Source: Nonomuraea glycinis (lineage in GTDB: Bacteria; Actinomycetota; Actinomycetes; Streptosporangiales; Streptosporangiaceae). From it: DNA of 64,000 nucleotides. The notes below the pieces were generated by a model. It was not told where the DNA came from. It made no database searches and saw only the letters and a list, made by a program, of their open reading frames with translations. The stretch lies in the NCBI RefSeq assembly GCF_014646515.1, contig NZ_BMNK01000001.1, positions 124,001 through 188,000 of the forward strand. Reading direction: 5' to 3'. Within the stretch, counting starts at the first letter, position 1, and each line of letters opens with the position of its first letter. A program made the position numbers and the translations under genes. Positions 46,195 through 54,568 of the stretch are shown here, one piece after another.

Positions 46195-47281
46195 CCCTTC
46201 TGGTGGTCAGCAGCTTGTCGTAGGCCGGTTTCGGGGCCAGGTTCTCATCCAGCAGGCACGCCGAGCCCTCACCGTCGAACCAGCCCGGGACCCAGGAGTG
46301 CCGGTCGGTGAAGCCCCAGACGGTGAACTCCCGGCAGGCCCGCACGCTGAGGCAGTCGCTCAGCGCCCTGCCGTAGTAGTCCGCCTGGGTGGCGAGCTTC
46401 TCCGGCGTCACCGGCAGCACCATGCGCACGTCGAGCTCGGTGACGGCGATCTCCAGGCCGAGGTCGGCGAAGCGCCGCATGACGTTCGCCCAGTCACCCG
46501 GATAGTCGTACTGAATGCCGAGATGGCCCTGGAAGCCCATGCCGTCGATCGGCACCCGCTGGGCCTGCAGCTGTTTGATCAGGGTGAGGGTGGCCTCGAT
46601 CTTGGGGACGTTCCACTCCACGTTGTAGTCGTTCAGGTAGAGCTTGGCGTGCGGGTCGGCGCGGTGCGCCCAGCGGAAGGCGTCGGCGATGTAGCCGGGG
46701 CCGAGGTGCGTCAGCCAGATGGTCTGCCGGGGCGTGCCGTCCTCGTTGAAGGCCTCGTTGACCACGTCCCAGGCCCTGACCTGGCCCTTGTAGCGGCGGA
46801 CCTGGGTGGTGATGTGGTCGCGCAGGATCTGCCTGAGCTCGGTGGCGCCGATCGTGCCGTTCTCGACGCCGGTGGTCAGCCAGGCGGGGAGCTGGTTGTG
46901 CCAGACCAGCGTGTGGCCGCGCACCTGCTGGCCGTTGCGGCGCGCGTTGCGCACCACCTCGTCGGCGTCCTGCCAGGTGTACACGCCGCGTTCGGGCTCG
47001 ACCGACTCCCACTTCATCGCGTTCTCCGCCGTGAGGTGGTCGAACTCGCGGTTGAGCCGGGCCTTGTAGTCCGGCTCGGCGCGCAGGACGGCGACGTCGA
47101 CGGCGGAGCCGATGTTGATGCGGAGCTTGCGCGCCAGGTCCCGCAGGTCCTGCACACGGTGGGGCCCATGCTCGGACCCGTGCTCGGACCCGTGCCCGGG
47201 CCCGGTGGCGGTCGCGGACGCGGGTAAGGCGATGGCCGGCACGGCGAGTGCCAGCGCCAGAGCGAGGATCAGTGGTCTCAT
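46181..47281 (-). CDS. Secreted endo-1,4-beta-xylanase, GH10
   Basis: A 366-residue secreted xylanase with a signal peptide (MRPLILALALALAVPAIALPASA) and then a short His/Gly-rich repeat GHGSEHGSEHGPH. The GH10 barrel holds acid/base Glu176 (WDVVNEAFNED) and nucleophile Glu282 (VTELDVR). FTVWGFTDRHSWVPG is the conserved C-terminal motif. There is no carbohydrate-binding module. I start at ATG 47281, which has AAGGAGC upstream, although the frame is open to 47398. Two palindromes upstream suggest regulation by a sugar-responsive repressor. The stop overlaps the hydratase gene by 14 bases. Confidence 0.94.
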   Translation of the reverse strand: MRPLILALALALAVPAIALPASATATGPGHGSEHGSEHGPHRVQDLRDLARKLRINIGSAVDVAVLRAEPDYKARLNREFDHLTAENAMKWESVEPERGVYTWQDADEVVRNARRNGQQVRGHTLVWHNQLPAWLTTGVENGTIGATELRQILRDHITTQVRRYKGQVRAWDVVNEAFNEDGTPRQTIWLTHLGPGYIADAFRWAHRADPHAKLYLNDYNVEWNVPKIEATLTLIKQLQAQRVPIDGMGFQGHLGIQYDYPGDWANVMRRFADLGLEIAVTELDVRMVLPVTPEKLATQADYYGRALSDCLSVRACREFTVWGFTDRHSWVPGWFDGEGSACLLDENLAPKPAYDKLLTTRRVSGR

Positions 47282-47322
47282 CGGTGCTCCTTGACGGCGA
47301 CGGGGGGCAGGGCGCACGCCTT

Positions 47323-47333
47323 CGAAACTTTCG
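47323..47333. promoter_or_regulatory. CGAAACTTTCG palindrome upstream of the xylanase
   Basis: A perfect 11-bp palindrome 42 bases before the xylanase ATG. The same kind of CGAAA-N-TTTCG box is known upstream of actinomycete xylanase genes, where LacI-type repressors act. Confidence 0.6.
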
Positions 47334-47339
47334 GACATA

Positions 47340-47357
47340 CGACGATATATTTCGTCG
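47340..47357. promoter_or_regulatory. CGACGA-N6-TCGTCG palindrome upstream of the xylanase
   Basis: A perfect inverted repeat around an AT-only centre (TATATT), 7 bases beyond the CGAAACTTTCG box. The AT centre could double as a -10 region. It is likely an operator or promoter element for the xylanase. Confidence 0.45.
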
Positions 47358-47501
47358 AATGCCGGAAACGTAAGCGGGGACGGCGATGGCGTCAACACCC
47401 TTGTCAGGATTTTCCGGACGGGAATGCGCGGCCGCGGCAGTCATACAGATCTTGGCTGGCACGTCCTGACGGGGATGGGTTTGCCACTATGGTGGCGTTT
47501 C

Positions 47502-47858
47502 ATGAAGCGCGTCCTCGTCCCCTCCCGGCTGCGTTCGGCGGTGCGCAGCTGGTTCGACTCCCGCTACATCTCCATAACTGACCATCGTCAGGACATCAGG
47601 GACGCCCTGTGGGAGGTGCAGACCCTGCGCCGGGAGATGGCCACCCTTCAGGGCGAGGTCGAGCGGCTGCGAAGCTCGGGACCGCCCGTGAAGGGCGGCG
47701 TGGACAAGGCCACCTTCGACCAGACGCGCAAGCTCGCCCAGGAGACCGCCAAGGCGCTCGACGGGCTGCTGCGCAACGAGGTGCTCCTCTGGCAGGCGGT
47801 CGACGACCTCAAGTCCCGGCTGCCGGCGCCCGAGAGCGAGGAGCGGCCGTGCGCGTGA
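47502..47858 (+). CDS. Small coiled-coil protein of unknown function
   Basis: A 118-residue protein. The N-terminus is basic (MKRVLVPSRLRSAVRSWFDSRYISI). Then come two predicted coiled-coil helices: ~30-62 (RQDIRDALWEVQTLRREMATLQ) and ~70-108 (TFDQTRKLAQETAKALDGLL). No catalytic motif is seen. I chose ATG 47502 over an upstream GTG because that extension has no ribosome site. It overlaps the PP-loop gene by 10 bases, so the two are very probably co-expressed and the coiled coil may be a partner or scaffold. Confidence 0.65.
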   Translation: MKRVLVPSRLRSAVRSWFDSRYISITDHRQDIRDALWEVQTLRREMATLQGEVERLRSSGPPVKGGVDKATFDQTRKLAQETAKALDGLLRNEVLLWQAVDDLKSRLPAPESEERPCA

Positions 47859-49093
47859 GCTGGGCCGCGGGCAGACTGACCTTCCGCCTGGACCCCGAGG
47901 ACGAGATCACCGGCAGGGCCGCCGACGGGCACCCGGTCAAGCTGGCCATCAACACCTGCACCCTGCACGACGTGCCGGAGGACGCGCACCCCGACCTGTT
48001 CGCCGTCGCCGCCTGGACCGTGGTCGCGCCGTGGACGCGCAGGAGGATCACCTTCGACCGGGCCGTCTCCGCCGGCCTGGCCGCCGCGCTGCACGACGGG
48101 TGGGGGATCGAGGCCGGGCCCGTGGGCGCCGAGCCGCGCCCGGCCGGGCGGCGGCTGGCGATCTCCTACAGCGGCGGCGCCGACTCCGTGGCCGCCGCGG
48201 CGATCTACCCTGAGGCCCCGTTCGTGCACTTCAAACGGGTCTCGCACGAACGGGTGCCGAACCGCTGGCAGCACTACCGCTCCGACGTGCTGGCCGACCT
48301 CGCGAGCAGGACCGGGCGCGAGCTCACCGTCGTGCCGTCCGACCTGGAGTTCACCCTGGCCGAGCCCAGGCCCGGCTATCCCGAGCACCACGCCGTCGCG
48401 GCGGGGGCGCTGCTGCTGGCCGACCGGCTGGACCTCGGCGGCCTGGCCTTCGGCTACGAGCTCGGCTCCCGCTGGCTGGGCGGCGGCCGCTACGTCAAGC
48501 GCTACACCCCGGACAACCCCATGTGGGCGCCGCACGGCGCGTGGGGGCGGCTGTTCGCCGCGGCGGGCGTGCACATCGTGCTGCCGGTGGGCGGCGTGAG
48601 CGAGGCCGTCACCATGCGCCTGGCCCTGGACTCCGATCTCAAGGATCAGGTCCGCTGGTGCCTGACCGGCGTCAAAGGCCCCTGCCGCACCTGTGCCAAG
48701 TGCCTGTACAAAGAGCTCATCCAGGCCGCCGTCGAGCGCCGCCCGCTCGACACCCCCATCACCGCCGACCATCCGCGCGCCGCCAAGTGGCTCCGCCCGC
48801 CCCCGTACGGCGGTCAGGAGATGGTCGAGTACGGCCTCGCCCGCGTCCCCGGCATCGAGCGGACCCTCTTCGGCGGGATCATGCACCACTTCGACGCCAC
48901 CGAGGAGTCCACGAGCTGGCTCGATCACTGCTACCCGCCCGCGATCGAGGAGATCGCCGCTCCCTGGCGCGGCAGGGCGGCCGCCTTCATGACCTCGGAG
49001 GTCGGCCTCATGACGCGCGAGGAGGCGCTCCGGGTGGAGACGTGGGGCACCGCCGGGCAGGGCACGCCGCCCACCCGGAAGAATGCGGTGTGA
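47849..49093 (+). CDS. PP-loop ATPase-like protein with a CxxCxxC cluster
   Basis: A 414-residue protein whose residues ~100-290 form an adenine-nucleotide alpha-hydrolase (PP-loop) domain: SYSGGADS (106-113) is the ATP pyrophosphate loop. A Cys271 and a CRTCAKC cluster (Cys279, 282, 285) recall the zinc- or iron-sulfur-binding site of QueC/TtcA-type enzymes. The N-terminal ~95 residues and C-terminal ~120 residues are not recognised. PP-loop enzymes adenylate a carboxyl or carbonyl, as in tRNA or small-molecule modification. GTG 47849 has GAGGAG 5 bases upstream; GTG 47855 is an alternative. Function unknown. Confidence 0.75.
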   Translation: MRVSWAAGRLTFRLDPEDEITGRAADGHPVKLAINTCTLHDVPEDAHPDLFAVAAWTVVAPWTRRRITFDRAVSAGLAAALHDGWGIEAGPVGAEPRPAGRRLAISYSGGADSVAAAAIYPEAPFVHFKRVSHERVPNRWQHYRSDVLADLASRTGRELTVVPSDLEFTLAEPRPGYPEHHAVAAGALLLADRLDLGGLAFGYELGSRWLGGGRYVKRYTPDNPMWAPHGAWGRLFAAAGVHIVLPVGGVSEAVTMRLALDSDLKDQVRWCLTGVKGPCRTCAKCLYKELIQAAVERRPLDTPITADHPRAAKWLRPPPYGGQEMVEYGLARVPGIERTLFGGIMHHFDATEESTSWLDHCYPPAIEEIAAPWRGRAAAFMTSEVGLMTREEALRVETWGTAGQGTPPTRKNAV

Positions 49094-49109
49094 TGAGAAG
49101 GAGCGGCGG

Positions 49110-49952
49110 ATGAGGGTGTACCTGTCGGTCGACATGGAGGGCGTCACCGGGCTGACCGACCCCGAGGAGATGCACGCGGGCAAGCGCGGCTACGAGCGCG
49201 GCTGCGAGCTGATGACGGCCGACGCCAACGCCGCCATCGACGGCGCGTTCGCGGCGGGCGCGGACAGGGCGCTGGTCAACGACGCGCACGGGTCGACCAA
49301 GAACCTGCGGATCGACCTGCTCGACCCGCGTGCCAGCCTGATCCGCGGGCCGGGCAAGGCGCAGCGGATGGCGCAGGGGCTCGACGGGTCCTTCCAGGCC
49401 GCCTGCCTGGTCGGCTATCACGCGCGGGCCGGGGTGCGGCACGGGGTGCTCAACCACACCTGGATGGGCAAGGAGATCCAGAACGTCTACCTCAACGGCG
49501 AGGAGTGCGGCGAGACGCGGGTGGTGGCGGCGTGCGCCGGCTTCCACGGTGTCCCCGTCGTGCTGGTGACCGGGGACGAGGCGGTCGGCGAAGAGGCGCG
49601 TGAGCTGCTCGGCGACGTGGAGACCGTCGCGGTCAAGAAGGGCATCGACAAGTTCTCGGCCGAGTTGCTGCCGCCGAGCGTGGCCCAGGCTCGGATCCGT
49701 GAGGCCACGGTGCGAGCACTCAGCCGGTTGAGCGACTTCACGCCCTACACGATTCCGGCGCCGTACACGCTGGGGGTGGAGTGGAACTCCACCGCGATCG
49801 CGGCCGCTGTGGCGCTGGTTCCCGGGGTCAAGTCGGTGGGGTCGCGGCACACCGAGTTCACCACCGACGACTACACGGAGATCATGGCGCTGTTCGGCAT
49901 CTTCGCCACCATCGGCGGCCAGGTCGCCTGCGGCAGCGGTCCGTACGGCTGA
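49110..49952 (+). CDS. M55-family D-aminopeptidase (DppA-like)
   Basis: A 280-residue zinc peptidase of the M55 family. The metal and active-site positions of Bacillus DppA are all matched: Asp8 and Glu10 (SVDMEGVTG), His60 (VNDAHGS), His104 (GYHARAG) and His116 (LNHTWMG), plus a Glu near 132 (NGEECGE). DppA removes N-terminal D-amino acids such as D-Ala from peptides, so the substrate may derive from peptidoglycan. ATG 49110 has AAGGAG 7 bases upstream. It lies 16 bases after the PP-loop gene and 19 before the amine oxidase gene. Confidence 0.9.
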   Translation: MRVYLSVDMEGVTGLTDPEEMHAGKRGYERGCELMTADANAAIDGAFAAGADRALVNDAHGSTKNLRIDLLDPRASLIRGPGKAQRMAQGLDGSFQAACLVGYHARAGVRHGVLNHTWMGKEIQNVYLNGEECGETRVVAACAGFHGVPVVLVTGDEAVGEEARELLGDVETVAVKKGIDKFSAELLPPSVAQARIREATVRALSRLSDFTPYTIPAPYTLGVEWNSTAIAAAVALVPGVKSVGSRHTEFTTDDYTEIMALFGIFATIGGQVACGSGPYG

Positions 49953-49971
49953 GCGCACGGGAGTAGCTGAC

Positions 49972-51522
49972 GTGGAGGGTGCGGCGCTGACCAGGCGCGG
50001 GCTGCTGGTGGGCATCGGGGCCGCCGGGGGCGCCGGCGCGATGTACGCGGCCATGGGGGCGCTCGGGCTGGCGCCCGGCGACCAGGACAAGGCGTTCGTG
50101 CCGCCGCGGGCGAGCGACTTCTCGCTGCAGGGCAGGGCCGCGGGCAAGGTGGTGATCCTCGGGGCCGGGGTGGCGGGGCTGACGGCGGCCTACGAGCTCG
50201 GCAAGGCGGGCTACGACTGCACGCTGCTGGAGGCCAGGGGCAAGGCGGGCGGGCGGAACCTCACGTTACGCGGCGGGGACCGGCTGACCGAGCTGAACGG
50301 GCCGGCGCAGCAGGTGACGTTCGGGGAAAGGGCCTACTTCAACGCGGGGCCCGCCCGGATCGCGCCGTGGATGGTCACCCTGGACTACTGCCGCGAGCTG
50401 GGCATCCCCATCGAGACGTTCGTGAACCGCAACGCGCACGCCTACGTGCACACCAGCGGCCAGACGGTCCGGTCGGGAGCGGCCCGAGCCGACATGTACG
50501 GATATGTCGCCGAACTCCTCGCCAAAGCGACAGACCTCGGCGCGCTCGACAAAAAGCTCACCCGAGACGACCGGGAGCGGCTGCTGGAATTCCTCACCAG
50601 GTTCGGCGACCTCGGCCCCAAGCTCGACTACGAGGGCTCCAGCAGGCGCGGCTACGCCGAACTCCCCGGCCTGGACGCCGGCGCACCGCTCGGCGCGCCG
50701 GGCACGCTCAGCCAGGTCCTTGCCGCCGGCACCGGCCGGGCGATCACCAACGACTTCGGCTACGAGCAGGCCACGCCGATGTTCCAGCCGGTCGGCGGCA
50801 TGGACGCGATCGTCACCGGACTCGTCGAGGCGGTCGGCGCGGACCGGATCAGGACCGGCGCCCAGGTCACCCAGATCACCAGCCTGGCCGACGGCGTGGA
50901 GGTCACCTGGCGCGGCGGCCGGATGAAGGCCGACTACTGCGTGGCCACCCTCCCGCCGCACGTGCTGGCGAAGATCCCGCACAACCTGGGCGAACCCGTC
51001 ACGGCCGCGCTCCGCACGCCCGTCCCCGTCGCGGCCGGCAAGATCGGCCTGGAGTACGGCAGGCGCTGGTGGGAGATCGAGGACCGGATCTACGGCGGCA
51101 TCACCGAGACCGACCTGGACATCACCCACATCTGGTACCCCTCGCACGACTACCACGCCGCCCGTGGCGTGGTAGTCGGCTACTACAACACCGGGGCCGA
51201 GGCCGAGCTGTACGGCGCGCTCACCCCCGAGGACCGCCGCCGCCGCGCGCTCACCCAGGGCAAGAAGATCCACGGCGAGAAATACCGCGCGGACGTGCTG
51301 TCGGCCGCCTCGATCGCCTGGGAGCGCCAGGAGCACATCCAGGGCGGCTGGGTACGCTGGCCGGTCATTGATTCGTCCTTCACTCTTCTGCAACGTCCCA
51401 GCGCGAGGGTGTACTTCGCGGGTGATTGGCTCACCCACCTGATCGCCTGGCAGGCGGGAGCCATGCAGTCGGCCCGCAGTGCCGTCACTCAGCTGCACCA
51501 GCGGGTGCTGCGGTCCCCGTGA
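49972..51522 (+). CDS. Flavin amine oxidase family protein with Tat signal
   Basis: A 516-residue FAD-dependent oxidase. The N-terminal TRRGLLVGIGAAGGAGA is a twin-arginine-type export signal. The FAD dinucleotide motif GAGVAG is at 64-69, with LLEARGKAGGRN following. The C-terminal FAD-contact region is VYFAGDWLTHLIAWQAGAMQSARSA. It belongs with monoamine and L-amino-acid oxidases or tryptophan monooxygenase-like enzymes, releasing H2O2 and ammonia. GTG 49972 has GGAG upstream. Being exported folded, it acts outside the membrane. Next to a D-aminopeptidase, an amino-acid or peptide-derived amine is the likely substrate. Confidence 0.87.
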   Translation: MEGAALTRRGLLVGIGAAGGAGAMYAAMGALGLAPGDQDKAFVPPRASDFSLQGRAAGKVVILGAGVAGLTAAYELGKAGYDCTLLEARGKAGGRNLTLRGGDRLTELNGPAQQVTFGERAYFNAGPARIAPWMVTLDYCRELGIPIETFVNRNAHAYVHTSGQTVRSGAARADMYGYVAELLAKATDLGALDKKLTRDDRERLLEFLTRFGDLGPKLDYEGSSRRGYAELPGLDAGAPLGAPGTLSQVLAAGTGRAITNDFGYEQATPMFQPVGGMDAIVTGLVEAVGADRIRTGAQVTQITSLADGVEVTWRGGRMKADYCVATLPPHVLAKIPHNLGEPVTAALRTPVPVAAGKIGLEYGRRWWEIEDRIYGGITETDLDITHIWYPSHDYHAARGVVVGYYNTGAEAELYGALTPEDRRRRALTQGKKIHGEKYRADVLSAASIAWERQEHIQGGWVRWPVIDSSFTLLQRPSARVYFAGDWLTHLIAWQAGAMQSARSAVTQLHQRVLRSP

Positions 51523-51581
51523 CGGCGCACGCCGCTCCCGTGACCGGCGTAGGGTCCTGGGAGAGCGATCGAGGAGCTGGG

Positions 51582-52094
51582 ATGACGTTGGACTGGGTGC
51601 CCGCCACCGAGCGGAGCGACCTGCTGGCCGATCCGGTGGCGCGTGCCGTGGGCGAGATCGACGGCGTGCGGGTGGCCGAGATCGACCCCGAGCTGGCCGA
51701 CACGGCCGCGTTCTGCGAGCGCTACGGCGTGCCGCTGGACGCGTCGGCCAACTGCGTGGTCGTCGCGGCCAAGCGCGGCGGCGAGACCCGCTACGCGGCC
51801 TGCATGGTGCTGGCCACGACGCGGGCGGACGTCAACGGCGTGGTGCGCAGGCACCTGGACGCGCGCAAGGCGAGTTTCGCGCCGATGGCACAGGCGGTGG
51901 AGCTCACCGGCATGGAGTACGGCGGCATCACCCCGGTCGGCCTGCCCGACGACTGGCCGATCCTGGTGGACACGGCGGTCGCCGAGCATCCGGAGGTGAT
52001 CATCGGCAGCGGTGTGCGCCGCTCCAAACTCGCCCTGTCCGGGGCCGCGCTGGCCTCGCTGAAGAGTGCTTACGTGATGAGCTTGGCCAACTGA
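51582..52094 (+). CDS. YbaK/aminoacyl-tRNA deacylase-domain protein
   Basis: A 170-residue protein of the YbaK/ProX editing-domain family, which hydrolyses mischarged aminoacyl-tRNAs. Visible features are NCVVVAAKRGGETRYAACMVLATTRADVNGVVRRHLDARKASFAP-type segments (the basic residue after VVVAA is characteristic) and GITPVGLPDDWPILVD. ATG 51582 has GAGGAG upstream. It lies 59 bases after the amine oxidase on the same strand and may end that operon. Substrate amino acid cannot be read from the sequence. Confidence 0.8.
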   Translation: MTLDWVPATERSDLLADPVARAVGEIDGVRVAEIDPELADTAAFCERYGVPLDASANCVVVAAKRGGETRYAACMVLATTRADVNGVVRRHLDARKASFAPMAQAVELTGMEYGGITPVGLPDDWPILVDTAVAEHPEVIIGSGVRRSKLALSGAALASLKSAYVMSLAN

Positions 52095-52200
52095 CGCCAA
52101 TTCGAGACCGTTGATTGGGAAACCGATGGGCCCTGTCTGGACGTTGTACGACTGGGAATGTGGCCTCGTGGTTCATCTCGTGGGCGGGGATTAAGCCGGT

Positions 52201-54552
52201 ATGGTGCTTCATGCCATGAACGATGACCGACTCGGCCCTTACCGGCTGCTCAGGCGGCTCGGTGAAGGCGGAATGGGCGTTGTCCACCTCGCTGTCGACC
52301 CGCAGGGACGGCAGGTTGCGGTCAAGGTCCTGCGCGCCGAAGTCGCCGGTGACGAAGTCGCCAGGCGGCGGCTCTCGCGCGAGGTCGAGACGATGCGCCG
52401 GGTGCGCAGCAGATACATCGCCGAGGTGCTCGACGCCGATGTGACCGGTCATCGCCCGTACATCGTCACGCGTTACGTGGCGGGCCGGCCGCTCGACGAG
52501 ATCATCAAGAACGACGGGCCGCTCGAGCTGCCCGCGCTGGTGCGGATCGGGCACGGGATCGCCACGGCGCTGGCCGCCGTGCACTCGGTCGGCGTCATCC
52601 ACCGCGACCTCAAGCCGGGCAACGTGCTGATCCTCGACGGCGAGCCCGTCCTGATCGACTTCGGCATCGCCCAGGCGGTCGACGCGACCCGGCTGACCCA
52701 GACGGGCATGTTCATCGGCACGCCCGGCTACCTGGCGCCGGAGATCATCGAAGGGCAGGAGGCCGGGCCGGAGGTCGACATCCACGCCTGGGCCGGCACC
52801 CTGCTCTACGCCGGCACCGGCCAGCCGCCCTTCGGCAAGGGCACACTGGAGATGATCTTCTACAACATCACCGCGGGCAAGGCCGACGTCAGCGCCGCCC
52901 CGGCGGCCCTCCAGCCGCTGCTCAAGGCCGCCTTCCAGCGCAACCCGAACAAGCGGCCCAAGGCCGCGGAGCTGGCCGAGCAGACCGCGCGCATGTTCAC
53001 CAAGCCGCCGGGCGGCATGCCCGACGAGATCTCCACCGTGCCGCGCCCGGACGCCGAGCCGCCGCCCGTGGAGAGCCTTCTGCCGCCGCACGACCCCTCG
53101 GTCACCCCGCCGTACGGCGCCGACCGGCCGTACGAGCCCCGAATCGTCCGCCAGCCGGGCAGCGGCCCCCAGTACGGCAGCGGCCCCCAGCCCGGTAGCG
53201 GCCCCCAGTACGGCAGCGGCCCCCAGCCCGGTAGCGGCCCCCAGCCGGGCAGTGGGCCTCAGCCTGCCGGCGGGTTTCAGTCTGGTAGTGGGTCGCAGCC
53301 TGGTAGCGGCCCTCAGCCGGGGAGCGGGCCTCAGCCTGGTAGTGGGCCGTACGACGCGTCCTCGGGGCAGGCGCCGTGGGACGGCTCCACGCCGCCGATG
53401 ACGCCGCGCAAACTGGTCGAAGGCGTCGAAGGCCAGTACCCGAAGATCCCGCCCCCGGCACAGCCGGGGCCGCCGGGTCAGGACCACCAGTACGTCTCGC
53501 TGCTGCCCGGCCAGAGCGACCCGTGGCCCACCCGCCGGGTGAGCCCGGAGGAGCTGCGCCAGATGCAGCGGGAGGCGGCGTCCCAGCCGAGCCTGCCCTG
53601 GCAGCAGGCGCCCGCGCAGGCCGCCGGCCACGGCCAGAGCGCCCCGCCGCGCGAAGGCGGCCATGGCCAGCCCGGCCAACGCGACGCGAGCCACGGTCAG
53701 GGCGGTCCGCGTGACGGGAGCCATGGCCAGGCCGGTCCGCGCGACGGGGGTCACGGTCAGGGCGGTCCGCGTGAGGCTGGTTACGGTGCGCAGCCCGAGG
53801 GTGACATGCCGACCAGGCGGGTGCGCCCGGAAGGGCTCGACTACGGCAGGAACAACCCGGTCCAGCCGCCGCCCTACATCCCGGCGCAGGGCCAGTTCCA
53901 GCCCGACCTCAGGACCAAGCGCGAGCCGTTCATCCCCGGCGCGATCCCTGGTCAGGCCCTGCAGCGCTCGGCGGCCTACGGCGTGGCGAGCGCGATGCTG
54001 CTGGTCATCATGATCGTGCTGGCGTCCTTCGCCCCCGTGGTGGTGGCCGTGCTGGCGATCCCGGTCGCGGTGCTGCTGCGCGCCGCCGACCTCGCCCAGC
54101 CGGAGCTCCGGTCGACGGGCGCGGCGGCGCTCGACGTCATCAGGGTGTTCGCCTTCCCCAAGGCGCTGGCCAAATCGGCGGGCATCACGCTCGCCCTGTT
54201 CCTCTACGCGCTCATCCTTGGACTGCCGGTGACGCTCCTGCTCGCCGTGGTGGCGGGGATGAGCCCGTACAACGCGCTGGCATGGGGGAGCGCGGTGGCA
54301 CTGTGGACCGTCTGCGCGGGCCCGGGAGTCGAAGGGCCCGGCAGACAGATGCGCAGGACGCTGTCATCCCTCGTACCCTCGAGAACAGCGGCGATGGTGA
54401 TGGCGGGAGTTCTCGCGGCAGGAGCCGTGCTCTCGCTGATCCTCGCGGTCAGCACGTTCGGGGACAACACGAGGAGGTCCATATGGGCTCCGGTGGACGT
54501 CGGGCCGGTGGTAGGGCTGCTCAACAATCTGAAGGGGAACTCGGGGGGATGA
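52201..54552 (+). CDS. Membrane Ser/Thr protein kinase with repetitive linker (kinase 1)
   Basis: A 783-residue Hanks-type kinase. Gly loop GEGGMG (21-26), Lys42 in VAVKVL, catalytic HRDLKPGN (Asp136) and DFG (Asp153) are intact. After residue ~275 comes a long linker with GSGPQ(P/Y) repeats (~318-380) and GHGQ/GPRDG repeats (~480-530). Three to four hydrophobic segments follow (from ~593: AMLLVIMIVLASFAPVVVAVL). There are no PASTA domains. The start could be ATG 52216 (MNDDRLGPY) instead of 52201; ribosome sites are weak for both. It is first of three tandem paralogous kinase genes. Confidence 0.9.
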   Translation: MVLHAMNDDRLGPYRLLRRLGEGGMGVVHLAVDPQGRQVAVKVLRAEVAGDEVARRRLSREVETMRRVRSRYIAEVLDADVTGHRPYIVTRYVAGRPLDEIIKNDGPLELPALVRIGHGIATALAAVHSVGVIHRDLKPGNVLILDGEPVLIDFGIAQAVDATRLTQTGMFIGTPGYLAPEIIEGQEAGPEVDIHAWAGTLLYAGTGQPPFGKGTLEMIFYNITAGKADVSAAPAALQPLLKAAFQRNPNKRPKAAELAEQTARMFTKPPGGMPDEISTVPRPDAEPPPVESLLPPHDPSVTPPYGADRPYEPRIVRQPGSGPQYGSGPQPGSGPQYGSGPQPGSGPQPGSGPQPAGGFQSGSGSQPGSGPQPGSGPQPGSGPYDASSGQAPWDGSTPPMTPRKLVEGVEGQYPKIPPPAQPGPPGQDHQYVSLLPGQSDPWPTRRVSPEELRQMQREAASQPSLPWQQAPAQAAGHGQSAPPREGGHGQPGQRDASHGQGGPRDGSHGQAGPRDGGHGQGGPREAGYGAQPEGDMPTRRVRPEGLDYGRNNPVQPPPYIPAQGQFQPDLRTKREPFIPGAIPGQALQRSAAYGVASAMLLVIMIVLASFAPVVVAVLAIPVAVLLRAADLAQPELRSTGAAALDVIRVFAFPKALAKSAGITLALFLYALILGLPVTLLLAVVAGMSPYNALAWGSAVALWTVCAGPGVEGPGRQMRRTLSSLVPSRTAAMVMAGVLAAGAVLSLILAVSTFGDNTRRSIWAPVDVGPVVGLLNNLKGNSGG
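53152..53346 (+). repeat. Tandem repeats encoding GSGPQ blocks in kinase 1
   Basis: About a dozen copies of a 15-bp unit (GGCAGCGGCCCCCAG and variants) encode GSGPQP/GSGPQY. The first copies are nearly identical and later ones drift. This suggests recent slippage expansion. Confidence 0.85.
53636..53790 (+). repeat. Tandem repeats encoding HGQ-GPRDG blocks in kinase 1
   Basis: Five to six imperfect copies of a ~30-bp unit (CATGGCCAG / CACGGTCAG followed by GGTCCGCG) encode HGQxGPRDGxHGQ in the linker between kinase and membrane parts. Confidence 0.75.
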
Positions 54553-54568
54553 CGCGGGGCAGGTGCCG

